64,000 nucleotides of DNA from Paenibacillus sp. 598K. Its GTDB lineage: Bacteria; Bacillota; Bacilli; Paenibacillales; Paenibacillaceae. Shown here in pieces: positions 51,603-63,902 of this stretch (positions are counted from its first letter, which is position 1; every line of letters begins with the position of its first letter). The stretch covers positions 1 through 64,000 of the forward strand of contig NZ_BFBX01000116.1 in the NCBI RefSeq assembly GCF_003851045.1. The letters run 5' to 3'. The notes under the pieces were generated by a model. It was not told the DNA's origin and ran no database searches. It worked only from the letters and a program-made list of their open reading frames with translations. The translations under genes and the position numbers were made by a program.

Positions 51603-52232
51603 TTGAAATTTCTATTTTCTGTTCTAGTTTATTACAACGAGTTTGATTTGAAACGTGTCATCCTTCTAGCTTTCTCGGGACTGCGGTTCGGTGAACTGTG
51701 CGCGTTAAAATGGTCCGATCTTGATTTTCAAAAGAATGAGAATCGAACCAGTAAACAGATATATAGCCCGAAAGATAATATGCGTGAGTATGAGTTAATC
51801 CCGCCCAAAATTCCAGCTGGTGTTCGCACGTTTGACATCGAACCTTCGGTTATGGAAATGCTTAAATCATTGCAATTATATCAGTCGAAGGTCAGGTTGG
51901 CGGTGCGGCTGCTTATTGATGATTATCACGATAAGAACTTCGTGTTCTGTCGTCAAAACGGCTATCCTTTCCTTCAAAAGAATATACTCATCCGGGTGGA
52001 GCGGATTCTAAGACTTACATCGATCACGAAAGAAGCGACACCGCACATATTCCGACACACCCACATAAGTATGCTCGCCGAAGCCGGAGTAGATTTGCCC
52101 GTCATTATGAAACGAGTCGGTCACGATGACATGAAGACGACACTCAAAATCTATACTCATGTTACTGAAAAGATGAAAAAAGATTCGAGCGAAAAAGTCA
52201 CATTTCAATTTAAACACCTGTTAAATGTGTAG
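51603..52232 (+). pseudogene. Truncated tyrosine recombinase (phage integrase), catalytic domain only
   Basis: 209 residues covering the catalytic domain of a phage integrase: first Arg in FSGLRFGELCALKWSDL, HxxR box in TPHIFRHTHISML, and the nucleophile Tyr in LKIYTHV. The N-terminal SAM-like and arm-binding domains (about 150-180 residues) are missing, the frame opens with TTG and no ribosome site, and the sequence just upstream is in another frame. It marks the right end of the prophage remnant next to groEL. Confidence 0.85.
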
Positions 52233-52290
52233 ATCACGGTTCAGTTCATAGACAAAGTGCCGGGATTGTTATTTTTTTGTGATTTTTCAA

Positions 52291-52320
52291 GAAAAGAGAC
52301 CTCCATCGGAGGCCTCTTTT
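52291..52320. terminator. Bidirectional terminator between integrase and groEL
   Basis: AAAAGAGACCTCC-ATC-GGAGGCCTCTTTT with flanking A and T on both strands; it lies 31 bp past the groEL stop codon. Confidence 0.8.
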
Positions 52321-52351
52321 CATTGGTAATACAGCGTTTTTGGAAGGTTGA

Positions 52352-54034
<1,683 letters not shown>

Positions 54035-54079
54035 TTACTGCTATCTATGTGGGTTCCGAAACGCCATTCGGACTTGAAT

Positions 54080-54361
54080 TTAGCCGAAAATCGCGTGGAT
54101 GTCGCTTTCCTTCATAATCAAATACTCTTTTCCGTCGTACTTCACTTCTGTGCCGGCATACTTGGAGAACAAAACGCGATCGCCTACTTTCACTTCCAGC
54201 TCTACGCGTACACCGTCCTTAAGCGCACCGATGCCAACTGCTACGACTTTGCCCTCTTGCGGCTTTTCCTTCGCCGTGTCCGGCAGGACGATTCCGCTAG
54301 CGGTAGTCTCTTCCTTCGCGATTGGTTCGATCAAAACGCGCTCACCCAAAGGTCTGATCAT
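54080..54361 (-). CDS. groES: Co-chaperonin GroES (HSP10)
   Basis: The 93-residue lid of the GroEL chamber. It starts [14 protein letters not shown] and has the mobile loop [18 protein letters not shown] and the conserved [17 protein letters not shown]. The ATG at 54361 follows AAAGGAGG. First gene of groESL, 90 bp before groEL. Confidence 0.98.
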   Translation of the reverse strand: MIRPLGERVLIEPIAKEETTASGIVLPDTAKEKPQEGKVVAVGIGALKDGVRVELEVKVGDRVLFSKYAGTEVKYDGKEYLIMKESDIHAIFG

Positions 54362-54405
54362 GAAAAATAGCCTCCTTTTAAATTTGTCGCCAAATATCGG
54401 CATGA

Positions 54406-54432
54406 TTAGCACTCAACAACCGTCAGTGCTAA
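54406..54432. promoter_or_regulatory. CIRCE operator (HrcA binding site)
   Basis: TTAGCACTC-N9-CAGTGCTAA. It differs from the consensus TTAGCACTC-N9-GAGTGCTAA at one position. It lies between the groES promoter and start codon, so HrcA should repress groESL when unstressed. Confidence 0.96.
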
Positions 54433-54443
54433 CAACCATTTTT

Positions 54444-54472
54444 ATAATACCCATTTTGATTGTAAATTTCAA
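54444..54472 (-). promoter_or_regulatory. Sigma-A promoter of groESL
   Basis: On the minus strand TTGAAA (54472-54467), 17-bp spacer, TATTAT (54449-54444); the CIRCE element begins 11 bp downstream. Confidence 0.85.
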
Positions 54473-54504
54473 GTCCCTTTTGCGATCTCTTCACAAAAAA
54501 ACAA

Positions 54505-54545
54505 ACGCCCCGCACCTGTCGACGAAACGAAAGGCGAGGGGCGGA
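54505..54545 (-). terminator. Terminator of tatC
   Basis: CGCCCCTCGCC...GCGGGGCG stem on the minus strand followed by TTTGTTTTTTT, 20 bp past the stop codon. Confidence 0.65.
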
Positions 54546-54564
54546 GCGGGATGCTGGTGACAAC

Positions 54565-55386
54565 TTATCTTCCCTCGTACTGCGCTTCGAACTCGGCCTC
54601 CCGCTTCAACTGCTCGCGATAGACGCGCGCGGAGAGGAAGACGCTGAACTCGTACAGAATAATGAGGGGTATCGCGACCAGAATATCCGAGACGATATCC
54701 GGCGGCGTGATCAGCGCAGCGGCGGCAATCAATAGGAAGTAAGCGAAGCGCCGCATCTTGCGCAGTCGCAGCGGATTAAGAATCCGCAGCTTGGTCAGGA
54801 ACATGATGACGATCGGCAGCTCGAAGAGCAGCGAGATCGGGATAATAATGTTGAACATAAAGGTAAAGTACTGGATTACCCCAAATGTCTCGACCAGATC
54901 GAGGTTGCGGGAGACCGTCGTCGTGAAGTAATACGCCATCGGAAACACGACAAAATAAGAAAATGCCAAGCCGATCAACAGCATGATCAAGGCAAACGGC
55001 ACATACTTGAGCGTGGCCTTCTGCTCATGCACGGCAAGCGCCGGCTTCACGAAAGCCCACAGCTGGAAAAAGGTGAACGGCAGCGTTATAAGCAGCGCCA
55101 TCACCAGCGCAAACTTCATATAGATGCCGACTCCGTCCCACAGCGAAAAGGTATGCACCGTCAGATTCACTGCCGGTTCCTGAGACATCAGGAAGTCATA
55201 AGCTGGCTTGGCCAGCGACAAACCGGCAATCATGCCAAGGATGAGTACGACCAGAATCCAGATGATTCGCTTGCGCAGCTCGCCCACATGGCCCAGCAGC
55301 GGCATCAGACCTTCCTGTCCGAGTCGATCCGCCAGCTGCTCTCGCCTGCTTTTGCCGGACGAGGCTGCGTTGTTCTGTTCTGCCAC
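54565..55386 (-). CDS. tatC: Sec-independent translocase TatC
   Basis: A 273-residue membrane protein with six helices that forms the twin-arginine receptor. Conserved features include the N-terminal PLLGHVGELRKRIIW, the loop FVKPAL, YFTTTVSRNL and FELPIVIMFL. It starts with GTG at 55386 after AAAGGCGG. Together with TatA it exports folded, often cofactor-containing proteins, which fits the molybdenum cofactor genes just upstream. The position next to groESL corresponds to B. subtilis tatCy. Confidence 0.95.
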   Translation of the reverse strand: MAEQNNAASSGKSRREQLADRLGQEGLMPLLGHVGELRKRIIWILVVLILGMIAGLSLAKPAYDFLMSQEPAVNLTVHTFSLWDGVGIYMKFALVMALLITLPFTFFQLWAFVKPALAVHEQKATLKYVPFALIMLLIGLAFSYFVVFPMAYYFTTTVSRNLDLVETFGVIQYFTFMFNIIIPISLLFELPIVIMFLTKLRILNPLRLRKMRRFAYFLLIAAAALITPPDIVSDILVAIPLIILYEFSVFLSARVYREQLKREAEFEAQYEGR

Positions 55387-55450
55387 CGAGAAGACCGCCT
55401 TTCTAAGATGCTTGCGCCGCGCTACCCGAGATGTTGCATCATCGGTTCAC

Positions 55451-55485
55451 AAAAAAAGCGTCTCCGGTCAGTCCGGAAGGCGCTT
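55451..55485 (-). terminator. Terminator at the tatA 3' end, before tatC
   Basis: On the minus strand AAGCGCCTTCCGG-ACTGA-CCGGAGACGCTT is followed by seven T. It overlaps the tatA stop codon (55468-55470) and lies 65 bp before tatC. Confidence 0.8.
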
Positions 55486-55701
55486 GTTGTTAGTCGGTTC
55501 TGTCGACGGCGCGTCTGCTTGCACGGCGCTTACGGTCTTGCGATCTGTCTGCTCGTCATCGCCCATAATGTCTTTGGCGCCATTCTTGAATTCTCTCAGC
55601 GTGCGTCCGAATGCCCGACCAAGCTCTGGCAGCTTGTTCGGTCCGAACAGCAGCAGCGCAACGATCGCCAGCAAGATGATGCCGGATGTACCCAGTCCCA
55701 T
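55468..55701 (-). CDS. tatA: Twin-arginine translocase subunit TatA
   Basis: A 77-residue protein with one N-terminal membrane helix (SGIILLAIVALLLFGPNKLP), the FGPNKLPELGR hinge, an amphipathic helix and an acidic tail. The ATG at 55701 follows GAGGAGG; an in-frame TTG six codons earlier overlaps that site. The single-subunit minimal TatAC system matches tatAy of B. subtilis. Confidence 0.95.
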   Translation of the reverse strand: MGLGTSGIILLAIVALLLFGPNKLPELGRAFGRTLREFKNGAKDIMGDDEQTDRKTVSAVQADAPSTEPTNNKRLPD

Positions 55702-55827
55702 ACCAATTAACCTCCTCAACGATTCATGCTGTCAAGCAAAAATGTCCGTCTATCTCATCCATACGGGTTGCTACAACATACGTCTCTTCCGCCAGTATAC
55801 CCACAACGGGGCCAACACTTGCAGCGT

Positions 55828-56853
55828 CTAACAGCCCAGCATACCGCCAAACCCCATCGTCACGATATCCTCGCGGGTAATCGTGTCCCCTGCCAAAATG
55901 CGCGGCAGCAGCACATCAAACGAAGTGTACGGATCATGCATAACACAGCCTGGCAGTCCCAAGATCGGCACGCCCCGCAAATAACCCATCAGCAACATCG
56001 AGCCCGGCAGCATCGGCGTGCCGTAGCTGACGATCTCCGCTCCCGCGTCGCGAATCGCAGCCGGTGTCCGGTCATCGGGATCGACCGACATTCCGCCAGT
56101 TACTAGTATCATATCATACTCTGCACGCAGCAAATAGTCTATTTCCTTGACAATTATTTGTCGGTCATCGGGAGCGAAGCGCTGCTCCGCCACGACAGAG
56201 CCAAAGGCCTCGACCTTCTCCCGCACGGCCGGTCCGAACTTGTCGACGATCCGTCCGCTGTACACCTCGCCGCCGGTCGTCAGCAAGCCGATCCGCATCG
56301 GTCGGAAAGGCCGGATCTGCAGCGGCGGTCTCCCCTTCATGCTGCGGTAGTCGGCGAACAGGCGCTCCGCCTGCTCGATCTTGGCGCGATCGACGACGAG
56401 CGGGATGACTCGGGTCGCCGCCACCCGTTGGTCTGGCTGAACGACTGTCCGATGCGGCACTGTTGCCAGCGCGATCTCGCCGAGACGATTGATTGCATGG
56501 ATCAGCTCGCCGTCGATCTCCAGCAAGCCCTGCCGAGACGCCTTAACCGTCACCTTGCCCTCGTGCGGCGCTGTCGCGGTCAGGTCGGCATCGACGAGTA
56601 GCGCCTCTGCCATACGTTGCGCCGCCTCATCCTCATGCAGCTCAGCCTCGCCCAGCTCGAGGATATAGATATGCTCCTTGCCAATGTCGAGCAGCTTCGG
56701 GATATCCTCCTCGCGGACCAGATGTCCCTTGGTGAACAACCGCCCTTTGAACTTGCCGGGGATGATCTGCGTCAGGTCATGCGCCAGCCGCAGCCCGACC
56801 GCTTCTTGCACCGGCACCTCGGTCAGCTTCGTGCCTCCCGCCCGCCCGTTCAT
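55828..56853 (-). CDS. Molybdopterin-binding protein, MoeA-like
   Basis: A 341-residue protein with a MoCF_biosynth (MogA/MoeA) domain in the C-terminal half: IGLLTTGGEVYSGRIVDKF, then LVTGGMSVDPDDRTP and the GVPILGLPGCVMHDPYTSF end. The N-terminal half (PVQEAVGLRLAHDLTQI) resembles the short MoeA-like proteins of Firmicutes rather than full MoeA (about 400 residues). It likely takes part in molybdate insertion or nucleotide-form cofactor handling. Its ATG overlaps the moaB stop codon by four bases. Confidence 0.85.
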   Translation of the reverse strand: MNGRAGGTKLTEVPVQEAVGLRLAHDLTQIIPGKFKGRLFTKGHLVREEDIPKLLDIGKEHIYILELGEAELHEDEAAQRMAEALLVDADLTATAPHEGKVTVKASRQGLLEIDGELIHAINRLGEIALATVPHRTVVQPDQRVAATRVIPLVVDRAKIEQAERLFADYRSMKGRPPLQIRPFRPMRIGLLTTGGEVYSGRIVDKFGPAVREKVEAFGSVVAEQRFAPDDRQIIVKEIDYLLRAEYDMILVTGGMSVDPDDRTPAAIRDAGAEIVSYGTPMLPGSMLLMGYLRGVPILGLPGCVMHDPYTSFDVLLPRILAGDTITREDIVTMGFGGMLGC

Positions 56854-57344
56854 CGCTTATGCTCCCCGATCGTCCCAGTCAGGATACCGAGCGCATGCGG
56901 CAGCTGGTCCATGATGACGACCAGACTCTCGTGTACGCCTTTGGGACTGCCGGGCAGATTGAGGATGAGCGAGCGGCCGCGGATGCCGCAGATGCCGCGC
57001 GAGAGCATCGCCCGCTTGGTCTTCTGGATCGAGAACATCCGCATCGCCTCGGCGATGCCCGGGACCTCGCGATCGATGACGCGCTGCGTCGCCTCCGGCG
57101 TGACGTCCCGCGGTCCGAGGCCAGTGCCGCCGGTCGTCAGGACCAGGTCCGCCTGATAATAGTCGACCATCTCGATGAGCGCAGCCGTGATCTCGTCCTG
57201 CTCATCCGGGACGATCCGGTAATCGACGATCTCCCCGCCCAGCTCTTCCTCCACCAGCTCGCGGATCACCTGAGCACTCGTATCCTCCCGTTCGCCGGCC
57301 GAGCCTTTGTCGCTCGCTGTCAGTATGGCTACCTTCCATTGCAT
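56850..57344 (-). CDS. moaB: Molybdenum cofactor protein MoaB/Mog
   Basis: A 164-residue MogA/MoaB-family molybdopterin adenylyltransferase or scaffold: VAILTASDKGSAGEREDTS, the binding loop LTTGGTGLGPRDVTPEA and RGRSLILNLPGSPKGV. It is the third gene of a minus-strand operon (fold-cyclo-ligase, moaC, moaB, MoeA-like). Whether it adenylates molybdopterin, as plant Cnx1G and E. coli MogA do, cannot be told from sequence. Confidence 0.9.
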   Translation of the reverse strand: MQWKVAILTASDKGSAGEREDTSAQVIRELVEEELGGEIVDYRIVPDEQDEITAALIEMVDYYQADLVLTTGGTGLGPRDVTPEATQRVIDREVPGIAEAMRMFSIQKTKRAMLSRGICGIRGRSLILNLPGSPKGVHESLVVIMDQLPHALGILTGTIGEHKR

Positions 57345-57394
57345 ATCCAGCCCCCCCTATCCTGTTCGCCGCACAGTCGACCGCGGCATCTTTT

Positions 57395-57871
57395 TTAGTC
57401 TGCCAGGCGATAGTCCCCGTTTTTCCCCCCTGCCTTGTGGATCAGCAGTGTCGGGCCGATCAGCATGTCCTTCTGCAGCGCCTTGCACATATCATAGACG
57501 GTCAGCGCAGCGGCGGATACCGCCGTCAGCGCCTCCATCTCCACGCCGGTCTTGCCTGTCGTCTTGACCGTCGCCTCGATGAACAGCACATCCTCCCCAT
57601 TGTCATGGAACTGGATGTCGATCCCCGTCAGCGGCAGCGGATGACACATCGGGATCCACTCCGAGGTGCGCTTGGCTGCCATGATGCCCGCCACCTGGGC
57701 GACGGCCATCACATCGCCCTTGCGGATGCCGCCATTCTTGATCTGCTGCAGCGTCTCCCGCGCCATCTTGACCGAGGAGCGAGCCGAAGCGGTGCGCGCC
57801 GTCGTCTCCTTGTCGGAGACATCGACCATCCTCGCCCTGCCCTGATCATTGAAATGTGTCAACTCGCTCAT
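57395..57871 (-). CDS. moaC: Cyclic pyranopterin monophosphate synthase MoaC
   Basis: Converts the MoaA product (3',8-cyclo-GTP) to cPMP, the first stable molybdopterin intermediate. The 158-residue protein shows [14 protein letters not shown], the active-site segment [11 protein letters not shown] and [13 protein letters not shown]...TVYDMCKAL. The ATG at 57871 shares a base with the stop of the preceding gene. No moaA, moaD or moaE in the window. Corresponds to B. subtilis ydiG. Confidence 0.96.
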   Translation of the reverse strand: MSELTHFNDQGRARMVDVSDKETTARTASARSSVKMARETLQQIKNGGIRKGDVMAVAQVAGIMAAKRTSEWIPMCHPLPLTGIDIQFHDNGEDVLFIEATVKTTGKTGVEMEALTAVSAAALTVYDMCKALQKDMLIGPTLLIHKAGGKNGDYRLAD

Positions 57872-58581
57872 CACCTTGCTCCTCTCTCATCTGTCGATCT
57901 GAGCCAGATACCCTGCTCGGTGATGAGGCCGTCCATCAACGCATCATGCGGCTCCATCGGCACCTGGTCTATCCGTTGCTCCCCGTACGCCAATCCGATC
58001 CACAGCGGCTCAGGCAGGGACGCAGCTTCCCCTATATTAATAGTAGCGTCACCTCTGTCTATCGTCGAAGCTCCGGCCTCGATACGACGCCCGAGCTCCC
58101 TCACACGCTGGCCCAGCGTCTCGCGGAATCGATCATAATAGCCGCCCCCGTACCCGAGACGACCGCCGCGTTCATCGAAGGCGAGCCCGGGCACGAAGAC
58201 GATATCCGGGATAACCACCGCCTCGCAAGGCTCTGCAAGCCCGGGATCGGGCTCGCGGATGCCGTAAGCGCCCGTGATCAGCTCATCCCAGTTGCGCAGG
58301 TAATAGAGCGTCAGCGATCGGTCGAAGGGATTGCTGACCGGTACGATGACGTCTCTCCCCTCCGCCCAGAGCGACTCGATGAGCGCATCCGTACGCACCT
58401 CGGAGCGAAACGAGAGGTACAGCATCGGCGCACGCGCATCCCGCTTGCGAATGAAAGAGAGCGCCAGGTCCCGAATCGCTGCCGAGCGGGCCGTCTGCGC
58501 TGTCTCGTGTAGCCCGTCGCGCCGCAGCTTCATCTGCTGGCGGAGCATGCGCTTCGACTCGGCGAGAGCTTGGTGCTTCAT
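57871..58581 (-). CDS. 5-formyltetrahydrofolate cyclo-ligase
   Basis: An ATP-dependent enzyme that converts 5-formyl-THF to 5,10-methenyl-THF. The 236-residue protein has the family signature [14 protein letters not shown], an N-terminal [15 protein letters not shown] and [15 protein letters not shown]. It is somewhat longer than typical (about 190), from an acidic extension near residues 160-190. It is the first gene of the molybdenum cofactor operon and is coupled to moaC by a one-base overlap. Confidence 0.93.
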   Translation of the reverse strand: MKHQALAESKRMLRQQMKLRRDGLHETAQTARSAAIRDLALSFIRKRDARAPMLYLSFRSEVRTDALIESLWAEGRDVIVPVSNPFDRSLTLYYLRNWDELITGAYGIREPDPGLAEPCEAVVIPDIVFVPGLAFDERGGRLGYGGGYYDRFRETLGQRVRELGRRIEAGASTIDRGDATINIGEAASLPEPLWIGLAYGEQRIDQVPMEPHDALMDGLITEQGIWLRSTDERGAR

Positions 58582-58799
58582 CGATTTCTTCCTCTCTATG
58601 TGCAGTCACTCGGATCATGTGCTAGCTTTGTGTAGCTTCTATAACCTTTAGTTTACCATTGTTCAGCCGCTTTCGCCAAGATCGCCTTGGCGAAGTCAAC
58701 TAGTGAGCGCGAGCGCGCATTGTGTTACACTATATAACGTAGCGGGGAGCGTCATGTTCCCCTGATGAGTCGGATCATTACATTCCCGGAGGTTTCATT

Positions 58800-60743
<1,944 letters not shown>

Positions 60744-60760
60744 GCGATAAAGGCGGGCAT

Positions 60761-60911
60761 GGTTCCGGTGGAGCGTTCGGGGCGGGGCGTTTCGGAACGG
60801 TAGCGAAAGAAACTTTCGTTCGGGCGTCGGGAGCGGGGCGATTCGGAACGGTAGCGCAAGAAACTTTCATTCGAGCGTCGGAAGTGGGGCGTTTCGGAGC
60901 TCTCGCGGGCT
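60761..60911. repeat. 51-bp tandem repeat array, about 2.5 copies
   Basis: GGGGCGTTTCGGAACGGTAG begins at about 60782 and recurs 51 bp later with a few changes (GGGGCGATTCGGAACGGTAG), then partly a third time. The unit also contains GAAAGAAACTTTC, a small palindrome. Frames stay open on both strands because 51 is a multiple of three, but no start signal is seen. Confidence 0.85.
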
Positions 60912-60951
60912 CTTTCATCCAAACGCAAGCGCCGTAGTTCCCTTGTCGCTC

Positions 60952-61133
60952 TAACGCTTGCCACAGCGCTTATTTCCGTTGTTTTACGTCTTCGGCGATT
61001 CTTACGCTCGCCACAGCGCTTATTTGTGACAAAAGCGGTCTTTTCGGCAGCTTTTACCTAAATAAGCTCGCTGGCGAGCGTTAGCCTGCGAGAGTACAGC
61101 TTTTCGCCCCAATAAGGCCGAGGGCAAGCGTTA
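60952..61133. repeat. Family-A repeat cluster 3: two forward, two inverted copies
   Basis: Forward copies at 60952-60975 and 61002-61025 (50-bp pitch) and inverted copies at 61060-61083 and 61111-61133 (51-bp pitch). The forward unit is TAACGCTTGCCACAGCGCTT plus ATTT. The cluster lies in the intergenic region between convergent genes. Confidence 0.85.
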
Positions 61134-61190
61134 GAATCGCGGACGCGCATACGACGGGGCTGACGTAAGGCGTTTTGTCGGAGCATGAAG

Positions 61191-61238
61191 ACGCCCGATC
61201 GATCGACAATGAGTTGTCGCATCGAATCGGGCGTTTTT
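61191..61238 (+). terminator. Strong hairpin terminator, convergent ABC-F/leuA gap
   Basis: ACGCCCGAT...ATCGGGCGT with inner GACAA...TTGTC and a five-T tail. It is 450 bp past the ABC-F gene, beyond the repeats, so it may end read-through transcripts. Confidence 0.75.
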
Positions 61239-61290
61239 GTTATGGGTAGCGCAGCGCTTGCCCGCCAGGCCATCCGCGTCGTCCACAGCC

Positions 61291-61537
61291 TTATCCACAG
61301 CCAAATGTGAATTGTTAGGCAATTCTGTCGATAAGTTCAGCTTCAAAGCGCGCTTTTCTTCACGAAAAATATAGATTGACTTTTTTGTAAAGACAAAACT
61401 GAAAGTTTTACACACATTGTCCACATTATCCACAGCTTTGCGCATGTTTTTCTATCCCCAACTTGGGGTGCCTTGAAAAAGTTGATTTTTCGGCCTCCAA
61501 GACACTTACCCACAGTTTGTGGAGGATATGTGGATAA
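61291..61537. other. DnaA-box cluster
   Basis: Perfect DnaA boxes TTATCCACA at 61291-61299 and 61426-61434 and, inverted, at 61529-61537 (TGTGGATAA). Near-matches are TTGTCCACA (61417-61425, directly abutting a perfect box) and TTACCCACA (61506-61514). An AT-rich segment of about 90 bp (61325-61415) lies inside. No gene overlaps the cluster, which ends 28 bp from the leuA stop codon. Confidence 0.8.
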
Positions 61538-61564
61538 CTTTTGTGCACAGGCACAGGATCAGGA

Positions 61565-63106
61565 TCAGACCTGTTGCTGCTGGCGTTGACGAGCGGAGCT
61601 GAGCAATGCGGCATTGCAGGCAGCGACATACGCTGTCGCAGCGGCCAGGATAATATCCTTGTGGATCGCCGAGCCCTGATGCCGCTGCTGCTCATGCAGG
61701 ATGCTGACCACCGCCTCGCCGTGGGCATCCTCGCCTGTCGAGAGCGAGTGCAGCTCCAGATCCTCGAATTGGGCCGCGACCGGGATCAGCTCCTGGATGC
61801 TGCGGATGACCGCCTCCAGCGGCCCGGTGCCGCTCGCGGAGACGACATGCTCGGCGCCATCCTGCGTGCGCACCCCGACGCGGGCGCTGCACGCTTCATC
61901 GGCGCCGGTCTGCACGCTGACCTCCGTCAACACATACGGATCGTGCTGGGTCGCTGTCGCTTCGCCGACCAGACGCAGCAACTCGTTATCGGTGACGATC
62001 TTCTTCTCATCGGCCACCTGCTTGAACCGGGTATACACCTCATCCAACTGCTCGCCGCTCACCTCGATACCATACTCGCTCATCCGGTGCTTAATCGCAT
62101 GGCGTCCGGAGTGTTTGCCCAGGATAATCATGCTGCGCGGGATGCCCATCGCCTCGGGGTCCATAATCTCGTACGTGTTGCGGTTTTTCAGCAGGCCGTC
62201 CTGATGGATGCCCGACTCGTGCTGGAAGGCGTTGCGGCCGACGATCGGCTTGTTGTAGGCAATCGGAAAATGCATCGTCCGGCTGACCATACGCGAAGTC
62301 GCATAAATCTCGGACGTATCGATGCCGGTCTCTACCTGCAGCGTCGCCTTGCGCGTATCGATCGCCATCACCAGTTCCTCCAGCGAGCAGTTGCCGGCAC
62401 GCTCGCCGATGCCGTTGATCGTCGCCTCGATCTGAGTCGCGCCGCTCCGGATCGCTGCCAGCGAGTTGGCTACAGCCAGCCCCAGATCATTGTGACAGTG
62501 AGCGCTGTAGCGCACCTTGTCGCCGCCGCGCGCCTGCGTCCGCACCGTACGGAACAGCGCCTCGTACTCCTCCGGCAGAGCGATACCCAGCGTATCCGGC
62601 AGGTTGATGACCGTCGCGCCCTCCTCGATGACCGCCTCGACCAGCTCCAGTACGAACTCCATGCCCGCACGCGTCGAGTCCATCGGGGAAAATTCGATCT
62701 CCTCTACCGACTGCTTGCCGAAAGCCACCATCTCCCGCGCGATCCGGATGACCTCCTGGCGCGACTTTTTCAGCTGGAAGTCCAAATGGATGTCGGAGGA
62801 GGAGATGAACAGATGGAGCCGCCGACGCGCCGCATCGCGGGTCGCGCGGATTGCCGACTCGATATCGCCCTTCACCGCCCGGGCGAAGCCGACGATCTCC
62901 GTCCCCTGCAGCTCCCGCGAGATCTGCTCCACCGCGCTGAACTCGCCGGGACTCGACACCGGGAAGCCTGGCTCGATAATGTCGACGCCCAGCTTCGCCA
63001 ACTGTCGGGCGATGATGATCTTCTGGGCCGGCTCGATGGAAGCTCCGGGAGACTGTTCTCCGTCGCGCAAGGTCGTGTCGAATATCTGAATCTTCTGAAT
63101 TGTCAT
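61565..63106 (-). CDS. leuA: 2-isopropylmalate synthase
   Basis: Condenses acetyl-CoA with 2-oxoisovalerate, the first committed step of leucine synthesis. The 513-residue protein has the DRE-TIM metallolyase barrel (FDTTLRDGEQSPG, metal ligands in SAHCHNDLGLAVAN), GKHSGRHA in the linker, and a C-terminal LeuA dimer domain for leucine feedback (about 390-500). The ATG at 63106 has GGAGG nine bases upstream; earlier ATGs overlap that site. Expression should be set by two leucine T-boxes in its leader. Confidence 0.96.
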   Translation of the reverse strand: MTIQKIQIFDTTLRDGEQSPGASIEPAQKIIIARQLAKLGVDIIEPGFPVSSPGEFSAVEQISRELQGTEIVGFARAVKGDIESAIRATRDAARRRLHLFISSSDIHLDFQLKKSRQEVIRIAREMVAFGKQSVEEIEFSPMDSTRAGMEFVLELVEAVIEEGATVINLPDTLGIALPEEYEALFRTVRTQARGGDKVRYSAHCHNDLGLAVANSLAAIRSGATQIEATINGIGERAGNCSLEELVMAIDTRKATLQVETGIDTSEIYATSRMVSRTMHFPIAYNKPIVGRNAFQHESGIHQDGLLKNRNTYEIMDPEAMGIPRSMIILGKHSGRHAIKHRMSEYGIEVSGEQLDEVYTRFKQVADEKKIVTDNELLRLVGEATATQHDPYVLTEVSVQTGADEACSARVGVRTQDGAEHVVSASGTGPLEAVIRSIQELIPVAAQFEDLELHSLSTGEDAHGEAVVSILHEQQRHQGSAIHKDIILAAATAYVAACNAALLSSARQRQQQQV

Positions 63107-63124
63107 GATAATCATCCTCCTCAA

Positions 63125-63410
63125 AATTAGAAAAGCCCGCCGCCTCTCCCGTATCGGAAGAGACGACAGGCTGGGTCAAACAGCTGCCGCGGTACCACTC
63201 TTGTTGGCCTGGAGCATACGCTCCAAACCCGCTCTGCGCCCAATCACGGAGGCAACCCGTCGCACCGTACAAGGCAAGCGAATCTGTCGCTCGCGCTCTC
63301 CGGCGCGCCGCTCCCGGGCGAGTTCGGATCGTCTTCGGCTGTGTCGCACCCTCCCACAGCTCTCTGCTTCCCAGACGTTGCTCCTACTACTCCCGTTCAA
63401 GGCGTTTCTC
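63125..63410 (-). promoter_or_regulatory. T-box riboswitch 1 (gene-proximal), leucine CUC specifier
   Basis: On the minus strand: a start of stem I (GGAGTAGTAGGAGCAAC, about 63397-63381), the AG-rich GCAGAGAGCTG, a specifier-loop segment CGAACTCGCCCGGGAG with CTC (Leu), the T-box AGAGTGGTACCGCGGC (63201-63186), then the terminator stem at 63172-63131 ending in TTTT. The terminator ends 25 bp before the leuA start. The specifier assignment is by alignment with known leaders. Confidence 0.9.
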
Positions 63411-63522
63411 TATGCAATTCTATGCCGAACCGCGGCCGATCGTGCCTCAGTCGACGCTTGGGTCATCTTGTTGGTGTAGCACATGCTGTAGCTTCCCCGA
63501 TCGAGGGCATCGCCACGGAAAT

Positions 63523-63896
63523 CAAAAAAGGCCTGCCGTCTCTATGCAAGAGACGACAGACCTGAGTCCGCGCGGTACCACCCTTGTTGACGCCATCTCC
63601 CCGGGGAGAAGCGCCCACCTCACGCCCATCGACATCGTCGGTCCGGACCAACGGTTCGATGCGCTGCCCGATCACGGGGGCTGCCGTGACGAAGTACCTG
63701 CATCCTGCCGGGAAGATCCCGCAAGGCTGCGCTCCAACGTCCCACTCCCAGGCGAGCTTCAGATGATGAGGGGTCTGCGTCGCACCGTCCCGCAGCTCTC
63801 TGGTCCATAGCCTGTGTAGCAGGCATCTGGCCCCTGATCTAATCCTACTGTTCCTGTTCATCGCGTGTACTATATGGGGAAGTCATTCATGTATTG
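63523..63896 (-). promoter_or_regulatory. T-box riboswitch 2 (promoter-proximal), leucine CUC specifier
   Basis: On the minus strand: stem I start near AGGAACAGTAGG, CCAGAGAGCTGCGGG, specifier-loop segment GAAGCTCGCCTGGGAG (CTC), T-box AGGGTGGTACCGCGCG (63584-63569), and terminator GGTCTGTCGTCTCT-TGCAT-AGAGACGGCAGGCC followed by six T (63563-63524). It precedes T-box 1 with about 110 bp between them. Confidence 0.92.
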
Positions 63897-63902
63897 TTAC
63901 CC

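Noticed and set aside
61291-61537. Chromosomal replication origin
   Set aside because: No dnaA, dnaN, rpmH or recF is nearby, and the matching B. subtilis block is far from oriC. A secondary DnaA-box cluster is the more cautious reading.
61541-63130. 529-codon plus-strand frame antisense to leuA
   Set aside because: The minus-strand frame is unmistakably 2-isopropylmalate synthase with a T-box leader; the antisense frame is compositional.
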